DNA of 64,000 bases from a virus. The stretch lies in IMG/VR virus record IMGVR_UViG_3300032267_000607, positions 62,001-126,000 of that record. One strand, written 5' to 3'. The position numbers were made by a program, and so were the translations under genes. The notes under the pieces are model-generated. The model saw only the letters and a list, made by a program, of their open reading frames with translations, had not been told where the DNA came from and did no database searches. Positions 16,437 to 23,946 of the stretch are shown piece by piece (within the stretch, counting starts at the first letter, position 1; each line of letters starts with the position of its first letter).

Positions 16437-17289
16437 TTATTCACAAGTAGCAATCGCAAATATACTTTCTTTTAAACAAGATGTTCAAAAAGGAAGACCA
16501 ATGCAAGAAGTATCTAATATTATTCGTCATGCGATACTCTCTACTATTAAATATTATAAGAAGAAATTCTCAGCAGATTATGGTGATTTAGTTATATGTG
16601 CTGATGGTAAAGACGTTTGGAGAAAAGTAGAATTTCCTTTATATAAAGCACATCGTAAGAAAGATAGAGAAGCAGATCCAGTTGATTGGAAACTTATTTT
16701 TGAAACTATGTCTGATGTAAGAGAAGATTTAGTTAAATATTTTCCTTATAAAGTATTACATATTAATCATGCTGAAGCAGATGATGTAATTGCTACACTA
16801 GTGAAAGAAAGACCTTTAGAAAAACATATGATTGTTTCTTCTGATAAAGATTTTAAACAATTACAAAAATTTGGAAACGTTGAACAATATTCACCATTAC
16901 TTAAAAAACAAGTAAATAAATCATCAGTAAGAGAAGCTGAGCAATATATAATAGAACATATAGTAAGAGGTGACTCTGGAGATGGTGTTCCAAATGTACT
17001 TTCACCTGATGATATCTTTAACAAAGATGAAAGACAAAAACCAATTACTAAAAAGATATTAAATAATTTCTTAGAAAAAGGTTTCAATGCTTGTGAAAAC
17101 GATGAGCAGAAAAAAAACTATTTAAGAAACCAAAAATTAGTATGTCTTGACTCTATACCTAAAAATATAGCAGATGATATACTAAATGCTTATAATAACA
17201 TAAAACCAACAGGAGATAAAATGACAGTATACAACTATTTAATTGAAAAACGTTGTAGTCTATTACTCCAAGAAATAGAGGAGTTTTAA
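16423..17289 (+). CDS. rnh: RNase H / 5'-3' exonuclease (T4 Rnh-like, FEN-1 family)
   Basis: This 288-residue protein (T4 Rnh has 305) removes RNA primers and flaps from lagging-strand fragments. Metal-binding acidic positions are visible: D5 (ILIDYSQ), D61 (ICADG), E118/D120/D121 (HAEADDV), D141/D143 (SSDKDF) and D184/D187 (RGDSGDGVPN). The last is also the helix-hairpin-helix entry typical of the family. It overlaps the methyltransferase by 14 nt and precedes a DUF6433-like gene. Confidence 0.9.
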   Translation: MILIDYSQVAIANILSFKQDVQKGRPMQEVSNIIRHAILSTIKYYKKKFSADYGDLVICADGKDVWRKVEFPLYKAHRKKDREADPVDWKLIFETMSDVREDLVKYFPYKVLHINHAEADDVIATLVKERPLEKHMIVSSDKDFKQLQKFGNVEQYSPLLKKQVNKSSVREAEQYIIEHIVRGDSGDGVPNVLSPDDIFNKDERQKPITKKILNNFLEKGFNACENDEQKKNYLRNQKLVCLDSIPKNIADDILNAYNNIKPTGDKMTVYNYLIEKRCSLLLQEIEEF

Positions 17290-17292
17290 AAC

Positions 17293-17685
17293 ATGGGAAG
17301 ACGTGTTTATGAAATATTAGAAGAACTAAATAATGATATAACTGCCATTGTTAAATACAAGAATAATGCTCAGTTAAAATTAGTTTTACAAAACAACTTT
17401 GATAGCAATTTAAAATGGGATTTACCAGAAACAAATCCACCATTTAAAGCTGCAATTGAGCCACAAGATATGGCTCCATCAAATCTTACTTTAGAAGTAA
17501 GAAAGTTTTATATCTTTAGAAGAAAAGATTTAAAACCTGCTCAAAGAGAATTATTATATATTCAAATGTTAGAAAGATTAGACGCAAAAGAACAAAAGAT
17601 TCTTCTTGCATTAAAAAATCAAGAATTAACATCTTTATATCCAAATATTACGAAAGAATCTGTTTCAACATACATCAATGCTTAA
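17293..17685 (+). CDS. DUF6433-like conserved phage protein
   Basis: This 130-residue protein has N-terminal helical region YEILEELNNDI, LKLVLQNNFDSNLKWDLP, central PPFKAAIEP, then LTLEVRKFYIFRR and the C-terminal helix RELLYIQMLERLDAKEQKILL. This series matches my memory of a widespread T4-like marine phage family (DUF6433) lying near replication genes. The function is unknown. It follows rnh by three bases and overlaps the next gene. Confidence 0.7.
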   Translation: MGRRVYEILEELNNDITAIVKYKNNAQLKLVLQNNFDSNLKWDLPETNPPFKAAIEPQDMAPSNLTLEVRKFYIFRRKDLKPAQRELLYIQMLERLDAKEQKILLALKNQELTSLYPNITKESVSTYINA

Positions 17686-17920
17686 AATAGGCAATATAAT
17701 AGAAAAAATATCTAATCGTTCATTCCCAGCTGAAATAAGAGTTTGGGATGATGAAACATTAGTCACAGTGCATCGTTCAACTGAAACTGCACAATTAATA
17801 ACAACAGAATTTACTTCTTTTAATAATGGTACTTGGGAAAATGAAGAATTTAAAATATCATATCCTAAAGTAGATAGAACTAAAAAGATAGAGACATTAG
17901 TTAGAGTTAAAAAGAAGTAG
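17678..17920 (+). CDS. Small hypothetical protein
   Basis: This 80-residue protein is beta-rich (IIEKISNRSFPAEIRVWDD, TLVTVHRSTETAQLI, FKISYPKVDRTKK). It overlaps the DUF6433-like gene by 8 nt. I do not recognise the family; coupling suggests co-expression with the replication genes. Confidence 0.55.
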   Translation: MLKIGNIIEKISNRSFPAEIRVWDDETLVTVHRSTETAQLITTEFTSFNNGTWENEEFKISYPKVDRTKKIETLVRVKKK

Positions 17921-17930
17921 AAATTATATT

Positions 17931-18407
17931 ATGTCAAGTGAAAAAAACATCGTAGGAATACGTCATAAGTTCGCTACACTGCGAAATCAAACTATCCACA
18001 TAGATATCAATGGTTTTCAATTAAAAACTACAATTGACAAAGTTGATGAACTTTTCGAATATAACGTAATACGTTATTGTGTTAATTCTGTATTGTATCA
18101 ACTTGATAGAGCAAGACAAGACGCAATTGATTATAATATGGTAGAGCAAATGGGGTTTCCGTGTAAATTTAATAACACAGCAACTGTACCAGCAGATATG
18201 TCTGGTCATGCTGAACCTCAAAGAGTTTCTATTATTATATTAGTTGATGATGTTAATTCTAAATTACCAGATTATTGCGTAAAAGGAATGACTGGAACAT
18301 CATGGGATATACATTCAAACCCAGAAGCACCAGAATTTTTAGATTATATTAATTATTTGACTGGAACTATTGATAAACCAGAAGCTGAAATAGTATCAAT
18401 ACACTAA
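17931..18407 (+). CDS. Hypothetical protein
   Basis: This 158-residue protein has a mixed helix/strand pattern: FATLRNQTIHIDINGFQLKT, helical YNVIRYCVNSVLYQLDRARQ, strand VSIIILVDDVNS, and an acidic end. No family or catalytic motif is recognised. It is the last gene of this transcript before a new promoter. Confidence 0.55.
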   Translation: MSSEKNIVGIRHKFATLRNQTIHIDINGFQLKTTIDKVDELFEYNVIRYCVNSVLYQLDRARQDAIDYNMVEQMGFPCKFNNTATVPADMSGHAEPQRVSIIILVDDVNSKLPDYCVKGMTGTSWDIHSNPEAPEFLDYINYLTGTIDKPEAEIVSIH

Positions 18408-18445
18408 GTCATTGAAATATAATGCTTTTTTATTTTTTATAAGTA

Positions 18446-18474
18446 TTTACTTAATTACTCAAATATAGTAAAAT
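18446..18474 (+). promoter_or_regulatory. Sigma70-like early promoter
   Basis: TTTACT, 17-bp spacer ending ATAG, then TAAAAT, in a 101-nt gap between genes. The leader (about 28 nt) contains aaaaggag before the ATG, so unlike its relatives this transcript has a normal ribosome site. Confidence 0.72.
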
Positions 18475-18508
18475 ATACCTATAAACAAATAATAAAAAGG
18501 AGTATATT

Positions 18509-18715
18509 ATGGGAAATGTGAAAAATTGGTTAATGCAAATGGAAGATGATACATTTGTATTATCTAGAGAAGAGTTTGTTAAAAAACATGGTGAAAGACA
18601 AGCTAAGAGTATCTTTGATAAATTACAAGACCCAGAGTTTGATTTAACTGACGCACAACAAGCAATGGCTGAAGTTGCTTTAGATTTAGAAATAGCAGCA
18701 GAGGAGGGTAGATAA
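18509..18715 (+). CDS. Small helical protein
   Basis: This 68-residue acidic protein (NWLMQMEDDTFVLSREEFVKK, KSIFDKLQDPEFD, MAEVALDLEIAAEEG) is first after a promoter and has a strong AAGGAG. It looks like short conserved hypotheticals of T4-like marine phages; no function is known to me. Confidence 0.6.
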   Translation: MGNVKNWLMQMEDDTFVLSREEFVKKHGERQAKSIFDKLQDPEFDLTDAQQAMAEVALDLEIAAEEGR

Positions 18716-18716
18716 T

Positions 18717-19037
18717 ATGTTTCCTCTTAGAGAACCACTTCCTTATGCAACATTTGGTATAGCTGACTACAAATATTCACCACATAGAATTACTTTATTA
18801 AAAGTTGTTAATTCAGTATGGCAAGATTATTTGGGTGGAGTTATTTGTGATGTAGTGAGCACAGAAGATGGTGTTTTTGAAGCAATGGCAAGACCTGAAA
18901 CTGTAAGTGCTGAATTTACAAATAGAATTAAAGCATTCGAAGATGCTGATGATATCTTTAATGATATAAATTATTTAGAAATTAAAGATGATTTAGAAAC
19001 ATTTGTAGATGAAAACAATATAAGCCATAGTCACTAA
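18717..19037 (+). CDS. Hypothetical protein
   Basis: This 106-residue acidic protein starts one base after the preceding stop (taatATG). It is aromatic in the first third (PLPYATFGIADYKYSPH) and Asp-rich at the end (FEDADDIFNDINYLEIKDD). No family is recognised. Confidence 0.55.
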   Translation: MFPLREPLPYATFGIADYKYSPHRITLLKVVNSVWQDYLGGVICDVVSTEDGVFEAMARPETVSAEFTNRIKAFEDADDIFNDINYLEIKDDLETFVDENNISHSH

Positions 19038-19038
19038 T

Positions 19039-19164
19039 ATGCTTAATACATTTTTATTAATTGTTTTAATTTGGGGGATTTACTCTCACGTACAAGTACA
19101 AAGACGTATAGAACTTCACTTAGAAGAAATAAAATATAATCTAAGAGAAAGAATGAGAAAATGA
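19039..19164 (+). CDS. Small single-span membrane protein
   Basis: This 41-residue ORF starts one base after the preceding stop and overlaps the next start as ATGA. It has an N-terminal hydrophobic span (LNTFLLIVLIWGIY) followed by a basic helical tail (RRIELHLEEIKYNLRERM). Coupling to both neighbours argues that it is translated; function unknown. Confidence 0.5.
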   Translation: MLNTFLLIVLIWGIYSHVQVQRRIELHLEEIKYNLRERMRK

Positions 19165-19370
19165 AAGAAGTCACTATCATTAGAAATAGAAAATCTAAAA
19201 CTTTTACATTTAACAAAAATACTTTCTTAAAATTCTTAGATGAAAAAGAATATTTTAGATCTGAAGAGTTAGCAAAACAAGTAGTAAATGAAGTTTGGGC
19301 ATTAGAAAAAGGTGAAAGTTTTAAAGTAATGGGATATATGTTCACAACAGAAAATTATATAAATGATTAA
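19161..19370 (+). CDS. Small hypothetical protein
   Basis: This 69-residue mixed charged protein (KEVTIIRNRKSKTFTFNKNTF, ELAKQVVNEVWALEKGE) is coupled by ATGA to the small membrane protein and overlapping the next gene by 8 nt. No motif is recognised. Confidence 0.5.
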   Translation: MKEVTIIRNRKSKTFTFNKNTFLKFLDEKEYFRSEELAKQVVNEVWALEKGESFKVMGYMFTTENYIND

Positions 19371-19626
19371 ACAATTAGTAATACCAAAACAAACACATTA
19401 TTGTGCTGATGCCTATGCATCATCAATTGATAAAACCACAATAAATTTTATCAAAGAATATATGTTTTTAAAACTTAAATTTAAAGCAGAAGTGAAATAT
19501 AATGAGCAAAAAGATATTACTTTTGTTGAAATAGATCAAATTGATGGCGATTATACAAATGTCGTTATGTTAAAAGGTAATCCACAAGTAAATAATATTA
19601 AAGATTGGTTAATAAACAAATGGTAA
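19363..19626 (+). CDS. Small hypothetical protein
   Basis: This 87-residue protein has two halves: N-terminal LVIPKQTHYCADAYA and a beta-rich end (FKAEVKYNEQKDITFVEID, NVVMLKGNPQVNNIKDWL). It is overlapped by both neighbours. The family is unknown. Confidence 0.5.
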   Translation: MIKQLVIPKQTHYCADAYASSIDKTTINFIKEYMFLKLKFKAEVKYNEQKDITFVEIDQIDGDYTNVVMLKGNPQVNNIKDWLINKW

Positions 19627-19835
19627 ATAATAACATAATTTTAATAGAAGAATATAAAAAGAAACTAGACCAGCAAGAAAAACTTATTGCAGAACAATCT
19701 TTTAAAATAAATGATTTAAAAGATGTGATTGATCGTATGCACGAAGATATGGAAAATTTAACAAGAACCATAAAAAAAATGACATACTTAGATCCTGTTG
19801 ATAGTATGTCTTTTAAAGATGATGAGAAAGATTAA
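19620..19835 (+). CDS. Small coiled-coil protein
   Basis: This 71-residue protein starts at the ATG overlapping the previous stop; a TTG start upstream is not needed. Residues 5-50 form a continuous charged helix (LIEEYKKKLDQQEKLIAEQ, DLKDVIDRMHEDMENL), typical of a short coiled coil, then an acidic tail. No function is assigned. Confidence 0.55.
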   Translation: MVNNNIILIEEYKKKLDQQEKLIAEQSFKINDLKDVIDRMHEDMENLTRTIKKMTYLDPVDSMSFKDDEKD

Positions 19836-19841
19836 TATTAA

Positions 19842-20084
19842 ATGAACGATCCAATAAGACAACAGGACTTATATCATCTTTATGCCAGTATTCGTGAACG
19901 TTTGCATAGGATAGCAAATGAAAATCATCCAGATCCTCTGCAGAATCAGATCCGTCGCGAGATGGCAGAAGAATTGCTAGAATATTTACGCAATAATGAA
20001 GCAGGATTAAATAGTCAAGTTAGTTATAAAGAACAATGGATAACTGGTGAAATAGAAAATAGAAAGAATAATCAATATGAATAA
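19842..20084 (+). CDS. Small helical protein
   Basis: This 80-residue Arg/Glu/Asn-rich protein is predicted all-helical (QDLYHLYASIRERLHRIANE, QIRREMAEELLEYLRNNEAG). It overlaps the following small basic ORF by 8 nt. The family is unknown. Confidence 0.5.
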   Translation: MNDPIRQQDLYHLYASIRERLHRIANENHPDPLQNQIRREMAEELLEYLRNNEAGLNSQVSYKEQWITGEIENRKNNQYE

Positions 20085-20217
20085 AAAGAAAAAATTAAGT
20101 AAAAAATGGGTATTGGATGGTTTTTATTTTGATGGTAAAGATCACTTTGATTTATATAAAGATCATAGTGGTAATGTAAAACGTGTTAAACAAAAGAAAA
20201 AATTAAAAGTTTGTTAA
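20077..20217 (+). CDS. Small basic protein
   Basis: This 46-residue ORF is coupled on both sides (8-nt overlap upstream; TAATG overlap with the next gene). It has a Lys-rich start (NKKKKLSKKW), a short aromatic/acidic centre (DGFYFDGKDHFDLYK) and a Lys-rich end. No family is recognised; the tight packing is the reason to keep it. Confidence 0.45.
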   Translation: MNKKKKLSKKWVLDGFYFDGKDHFDLYKDHSGNVKRVKQKKKLKVC

Positions 20218-20759
20218 TGCAAAAAGAACCAGTTAAATGGTATGATCGCTCGGCTGATTTTAGAAGACTTTCAGATATTGAAATGAGTGAATGCTTACGC
20301 AAATTAAAAATTTCTAAATTACATGTTAATATTCAAGACGATATGTATATGTGTCTTGCTAATTTAAGAGATTTAGGTTCTATTTCATCATTTAATAATG
20401 AATTAAAAGAAAACTTCTTTGTTTATTGTAAAGAAGTTGGCATAGATATTGAAAACTATAAAAGATCAGATGAAAAAAGAGTTATGACTGCTTCTTTTGC
20501 TAGTATAATATGGGATAAAATAGTTAAATTAATAAATGCTAATGAAGCAGATTCTTCTAAAAGAGTTAAGGGTATAAAAAAACTAGTTCTCTTTCGTTTA
20601 TTACAAAAAGAATTACCAGATCTTGATAAGAAACATATTCATAAGAATGTAAAGAATAATATTAAATTAGGTGCTTTAGAATATCATCAACAATCAAAAT
20701 CAAGTAAGTTAATTCGTAAAGGACAATACTGGAGCACGTATGTTAAAGTCAATAAGTAA
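20217..20759 (+). CDS. Helical hypothetical protein
   Basis: This 180-residue basic, helical protein (DFRRLSDIEMSECLRKLKIS, MYMCLANLRDLGSIS, KKLVLFRLLQKELPD, KHIHKNVKNNIKLGAL) starts at the ATG of a TAATG overlap; the upstream TTG would add two residues only. I considered helicase loader gp59 because of size and neighbourhood, but the residues do not match what I remember of T4 gp59, so no function is given. It overlaps the desaturase by 20 nt. Confidence 0.55.
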   Translation: MQKEPVKWYDRSADFRRLSDIEMSECLRKLKISKLHVNIQDDMYMCLANLRDLGSISSFNNELKENFFVYCKEVGIDIENYKRSDEKRVMTASFASIIWDKIVKLINANEADSSKRVKGIKKLVLFRLLQKELPDLDKKHIHKNVKNNIKLGALEYHQQSKSSKLIRKGQYWSTYVKVNK

Positions 20760-21585
20760 TTTTAGTTGGGAAGAATTTTCAACACGTAATAATTTATATT
20801 TTCGTGTTGCTTATTATATTTTTGTACATGTATTAGCATTACTCGCATTTAAATATGCTACACTAACTACATTCTTTACATTTATATTATTCTGGTGGTT
20901 TGGTGCTTGGGCTGTATCAGGTTATACTCATAGAACACTATCACATAAATCTATTGTAGTTAAGAATAAATATTTAGAGCATTTAAGTAATATATTTGCT
21001 ATATACGCAGGGATTGGCACACCTTTAGGATGGGCAGCATTGCATCGTATGCATCACACTCATCTTGATACTGAGTTAGATCCACATAGCCCACATAGAA
21101 TAGGGTTTTGGAGATCTTATTTACATTTATGGGATTGGCGTAAAGAAGATGTACCATTAAAATATACAGCAGGATTATTTCGTAATCGTATTGCTGTTTA
21201 TTATCACAATCGTGCTTTACCTACTTTATTATTATTCTGGTTTGGTTTATTCTTTATATCAGAATTTTTAAAAGTAAATCTAGGACTATTAGGTGGATTA
21301 GAAGTTTGTATTGGTGCAGCATTAGCTGTAGTTGCAGGATTGCATGGTATGGGTGTGACAAATGCAGTAAGTCATAGTCACGAAATACCAAAACAAGTTG
21401 TGTCTCTTGATCCAATCGCAGGAGCATTCGTTAATTGGGGCGAAGGAAATCATGAATATCATCACGCAAAACCAATGAATTATAGTTTTGGTGATGGCAT
21501 ATCAGATCCTGTCGCAAGAACTGCCGAATTATTCGAAAAATTAGAATTAGTTCAAATCAACAGAACGAGTGAATTAAATGGATAA
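20740..21585 (+). CDS. Fatty-acid (acyl-lipid/acyl-CoA delta-9 type) desaturase
   Basis: This 281-residue integral membrane enzyme introduces a double bond into an acyl chain using a di-iron centre. All three histidine boxes are present and correctly ordered: H64-R-T-L-S-H69, H102-R-M-H105-H106 and H238-E-Y-H241-H242. Hydrophobic spans lie at about residues 25-60, 85-100, 160-180 and 190-207. The length fits the bacterial DesC/cyanobacterial group. An electron donor is not encoded nearby. Together with the ketosynthase 3 kb downstream it suggests that the phage alters host acyl lipids. Confidence 0.88.
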   Translation: MLKSISNFSWEEFSTRNNLYFRVAYYIFVHVLALLAFKYATLTTFFTFILFWWFGAWAVSGYTHRTLSHKSIVVKNKYLEHLSNIFAIYAGIGTPLGWAALHRMHHTHLDTELDPHSPHRIGFWRSYLHLWDWRKEDVPLKYTAGLFRNRIAVYYHNRALPTLLLFWFGLFFISEFLKVNLGLLGGLEVCIGAALAVVAGLHGMGVTNAVSHSHEIPKQVVSLDPIAGAFVNWGEGNHEYHHAKPMNYSFGDGISDPVARTAELFEKLELVQINRTSELNG

Positions 21586-21733
21586 AACATTATATAAAAC
21601 TGGTATATTTTTTGCTGTAATAACAATTATAGCATTTTTTTTAATTTCGTGTACAACTACTCCAACGGAAACTACAAAACCGATGGAAAAAGTTATAGAT
21701 GGATTTAAAAGTATAATCATACCAACACCATAA
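21578..21733 (+). CDS. Small lipoprotein
   Basis: This 51-residue ORF overlaps the desaturase end by 8 nt. A hydrophobic signal (GIFFAVITIIAFFLISC) ends in a canonical lipobox LISC at residues 23-26, followed by a Thr/Pro-rich mature part (TTTPTETTKPM, SIIIPTP). It would be lipid-anchored at the inner or outer membrane. Possible roles are entry exclusion or membrane modification with the desaturase; neither is shown. Confidence 0.6.
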   Translation: MDKTLYKTGIFFAVITIIAFFLISCTTTPTETTKPMEKVIDGFKSIIIPTP

Positions 21734-21743
21734 TCCGTTTTAT

Positions 21744-21820
21744 TCACTCGTAGTTCAATTGGATAGAATACCAGTCTACGAAACTGGGGGTTGCAAGTTC
21801 GAGTCTTGCCGAGTGAGCCA
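21744..21820 (+). tRNA. tRNA-Arg (anticodon ACG)
   Basis: The 77-nt cloverleaf is complete. It has a 7-bp acceptor TCACTCG/CGAGTGA, a D arm, anticodon stem CCAGT/ACTGG with loop CTACGAA (anticodon ACG), T stem GCAAG/CTTGC with loop TTCGAGT, discriminator G and encoded CCA. It reads CGU (and CGC/CGA if A34 is deaminated to inosine by host TadA); CGT is a common Arg codon in this window. It lies between the small lipoprotein and a conserved phage gene. Confidence 0.93.
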
Positions 21821-21827
21821 AATGATA

Positions 21828-21835
21828 ACTAAATA
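21828..21835 (+). promoter_or_regulatory. Possible T4-type late promoter box (ACTAAATA)
   Basis: ACTAAATA lies 6 nt before the ATG of the next gene. It differs from the T4 late box TATAAATA at two positions. The same CTAAATA occurs just before gp25 (54.4 kb) and before a small membrane gene (31.7 kb). This is a weak inference from repeated placement. Confidence 0.35.
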
Positions 21836-21841
21836 GATTAT

Positions 21842-22513
21842 ATGAATTTTGTTGTAAATTTACCACATATACAATGCTGGATTAAAAAAGAGTTTCTCTA
21901 TGACTTTAAAAAAGGTTTCGGAGAATATGTTCCATGTACTTGGGTGACTCTTAAATCTATTCCACGTAGAGCATTCTACATTGAGAGTTATTTACCAGAG
22001 TATGGAGCACTCTATGATAAACTTCCTATAAGTGCTTATGTGTGGAAAACTGATATTGATTTAGATAAACAACTTCCTTTAGATTTTTTACAACTATGGG
22101 ATGGTTTTAGTTATCATATTACAGTAATTGAAAAACAATACCTACAACATTCTCGTGTTGAGATTATATTAAGAGATGGTTCACGTATGGGTGGTGAATA
22201 TCTATTTACAGTAGATAGTGCTCATGCTGATCCAAATATTCCAAACGTCACCGAGTCAGAAGTTCCTACAGAACACAAATCACACAATATTGGTAAATTA
22301 GATAATGGGCAATGGTTCGCTCAGCCAAATAATCGTATGCTTTTCTTCGAATCAAGTGCAAATAAAGCTAAAGGTTTAAATGTGCCTGATTTTAAAGTAA
22401 GTTCAAAATATTATCATTGTGAACAGAATCCAAAATGGGTATTCGGAGATTCCGATGAATACTTTTATCCATCATATGAAATCAACAAGAAACCTACTAA
22501 AAATGATAATTAA
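21842..22513 (+). CDS. Conserved T4-like marine phage protein, unknown function
   Basis: This 223-residue protein shows a strongly patterned sequence: IQCWIKKEFLYD, GALYDKLPISAYVWKTD, LQLWDGFSYHITVIEKQYL, VEIILRDGSRMGGEYLFTVD, HADPN, EHKSHNIGKLDNGQWFAQPN, NPKWVFGDSDEYFY. I recall the same series in T4-like cyanophage genomes as a conserved hypothetical. No enzyme motif is evident. It may be expressed late, given the box in front of it, and overlaps the following oxygenase-like gene. Confidence 0.7.
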   Translation: MNFVVNLPHIQCWIKKEFLYDFKKGFGEYVPCTWVTLKSIPRRAFYIESYLPEYGALYDKLPISAYVWKTDIDLDKQLPLDFLQLWDGFSYHITVIEKQYLQHSRVEIILRDGSRMGGEYLFTVDSAHADPNIPNVTESEVPTEHKSHNIGKLDNGQWFAQPNNRMLFFESSANKAKGLNVPDFKVSSKYYHCEQNPKWVFGDSDEYFYPSYEINKKPTKNDN

Positions 22514-23186
22514 TCATAAAGCATTAGATTCTAAACTTTGTCCTTTACCATTAACTGCAGAGGGTATGCAGTGGATGGAAAATGATAATACATATGAAAA
22601 ACAAACTAAATTATGGGTGCCAATTAAATACCATAATTCTGATTTTTTAAAATGGACTATGAATATAGGATTAAGTATTACAGACATAGAATTATTTTGT
22701 AATCCAGCAAATCATTCAATGCCTGTACATCTAGATGGAAATGAATTACATGATGAATTTAAATTGAATTATGCATTTAATCCAAGAGGAAATAGTTTAA
22801 TGAATTGGTTTAAACCAAAACCTAACACAATTGGCAAACGTGAGGGTGTTAGATATAAAAATAAAGATGAGAGAAATATTGATACAGCAGATTTATATTG
22901 GTATCCTGAAGAAGTTGATTTAATTGAAAGTCATGATGTTGAAGTTTCAATTGTTCAAGTAGGACAACCACATAACGTGACAACTACTCAACATTCTAGA
23001 AAATGTTTGTCTTGTGTATTTGATAAGAGACTTGTAAATGGTTATACTACAAACGAAGATATTATATTAAAAGAAGATCTACACATAATTGCGAAAAGAA
23101 GAGATGAAGCTGTTGGTAAAAAAATACTTCAAGATATTGTTCCTATGTGGGAAGCAATAGATTTATTTAAAAAATATATTATATGA
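22503..23186 (+). CDS. 2OG-Fe(II) oxygenase-like protein (subfamily C, copy 1)
   Basis: This 227-residue protein has its start at the ATG overlapping the previous gene by 11 nt; an ATG 84 nt upstream would only add overlap. The metal motif is H76-L-D78 (MPVHLDGNE), followed by MNWFKPKP, a YWYPEEVDLI segment, and the distal histidine H157 in VGQPHNVTT with Arg166 nearby. The two genes after next repeat this order (HxDG/N, W.P/..., [LV].[NV].G.PH). The fold assignment rests on the triad and the PH motif; the substrate is unknown. Confidence 0.65.
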   Translation: MIINHKALDSKLCPLPLTAEGMQWMENDNTYEKQTKLWVPIKYHNSDFLKWTMNIGLSITDIELFCNPANHSMPVHLDGNELHDEFKLNYAFNPRGNSLMNWFKPKPNTIGKREGVRYKNKDERNIDTADLYWYPEEVDLIESHDVEVSIVQVGQPHNVTTTQHSRKCLSCVFDKRLVNGYTTNEDIILKEDLHIIAKRRDEAVGKKILQDIVPMWEAIDLFKKYII

Positions 23187-23356
23187 GTCAAGGAACAATT
23201 ATAGAAACTGCAGCGAATACAGTTTATTGTGATGGCTACGATTCTAGTGTAGATGACGATACTCATCCAAGAGTATTTTATACATTAAAAGAATATAAAG
23301 ATGGTGAAACAAAAGCTGTTTGTTTTTATTGTGGTACAATTTTTAAAAAAATATGA
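23183..23356 (+). CDS. zf-CHCC zinc-finger protein
   Basis: This 57-residue ORF is coupled by ATGA overlaps to the oxygenase-like genes on both sides. It carries the C...H...CxxC pattern of the zf-CHCC family: VYCDGYD (C16), HPRVFYTL (His), then AVCFYCGTIFKK. In bacteria and mitochondria this domain (NDUFS6 C-terminus) binds one zinc. Being sandwiched between two oxygenase-like genes it may be an accessory or adaptor of those enzymes. Confidence 0.7.
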   Translation: MSQGTIIETAANTVYCDGYDSSVDDDTHPRVFYTLKEYKDGETKAVCFYCGTIFKKI

Positions 23357-23946
23357 AAAACATTTATTGCGCAAATTTAAAACTTCCAGTTAATGATGTG
23401 ATGATAGATAAAAATTGGTTAAGTAAAATGCCAAACAAAGGACACTTTCCTATACCAGAAAAAGAAGTAAATCCTGAATTATTAGATTTTTTTGAAGGAA
23501 AGGGGATGTACTTAAAAAATGCTGATGTGTTTTGTTCTCCTCCAGGATTTTATTTACAAATACATATCGATGGAACTGATTTAGGAACAAATTCGTGTGC
23601 GATTAACTGGCAATATTGTTCTGAAAAAGGATCTTATATGCAATGGTGGAATCCAAAACCTGAATTCGCAAATAAAAATATTATAGAGCCAGAAAGTTTT
23701 AGTGAAAATAGTTATAAAATAGAAACAACACCATATGCTTATGCTTGGACTCCTGAAGAATGTGATTTGGTTAATACTTCTGAAGTAGGTTTTCCATCAT
23801 TAGTAAATATAGGTGTGCCACACTCAATGAAAAATGATACAAAAGTTAATCGATATGCGATTAGTTTGACATGGAAACGTTATAATGGTTCAACAGTAGA
23901 ATGGGATTATGTATATGAGAAATTACAGTCATACGTTGTGGCGTGA
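23353..23946 (+). CDS. 2OG-Fe(II) oxygenase-like protein (subfamily C, copy 2)
   Basis: This 197-residue protein has metal motif H71-I-D73 (IHIDGTD), then MQWWNPKPEF, YAWTPEECDLVN, distal H157 (NIGVPHSMK) and R167 (NRYAISLTW). The W-N-P-K-P and W-x-P-E-E segments are shared with copy 1 (WFKPKP, WYPEEVDL), which supports common descent. The start forms an ATGA overlap with the zinc-finger gene. Confidence 0.68.
   Translation: MKNIYCANLKLPVNDVMIDKNWLSKMPNKGHFPIPEKEVNPELLDFFEGKGMYLKNADVFCSPPGFYLQIHIDGTDLGTNSCAINWQYCSEKGSYMQWWNPKPEFANKNIIEPESFSENSYKIETTPYAYAWTPEECDLVNTSEVGFPSLVNIGVPHSMKNDTKVNRYAISLTWKRYNGSTVEWDYVYEKLQSYVVA

Noticed and set aside
20217-20759. Helicase loader gp59
   Set aside because: Size and neighbourhood fit loosely, but I could not match its residues to T4 gp59; left as hypothetical.
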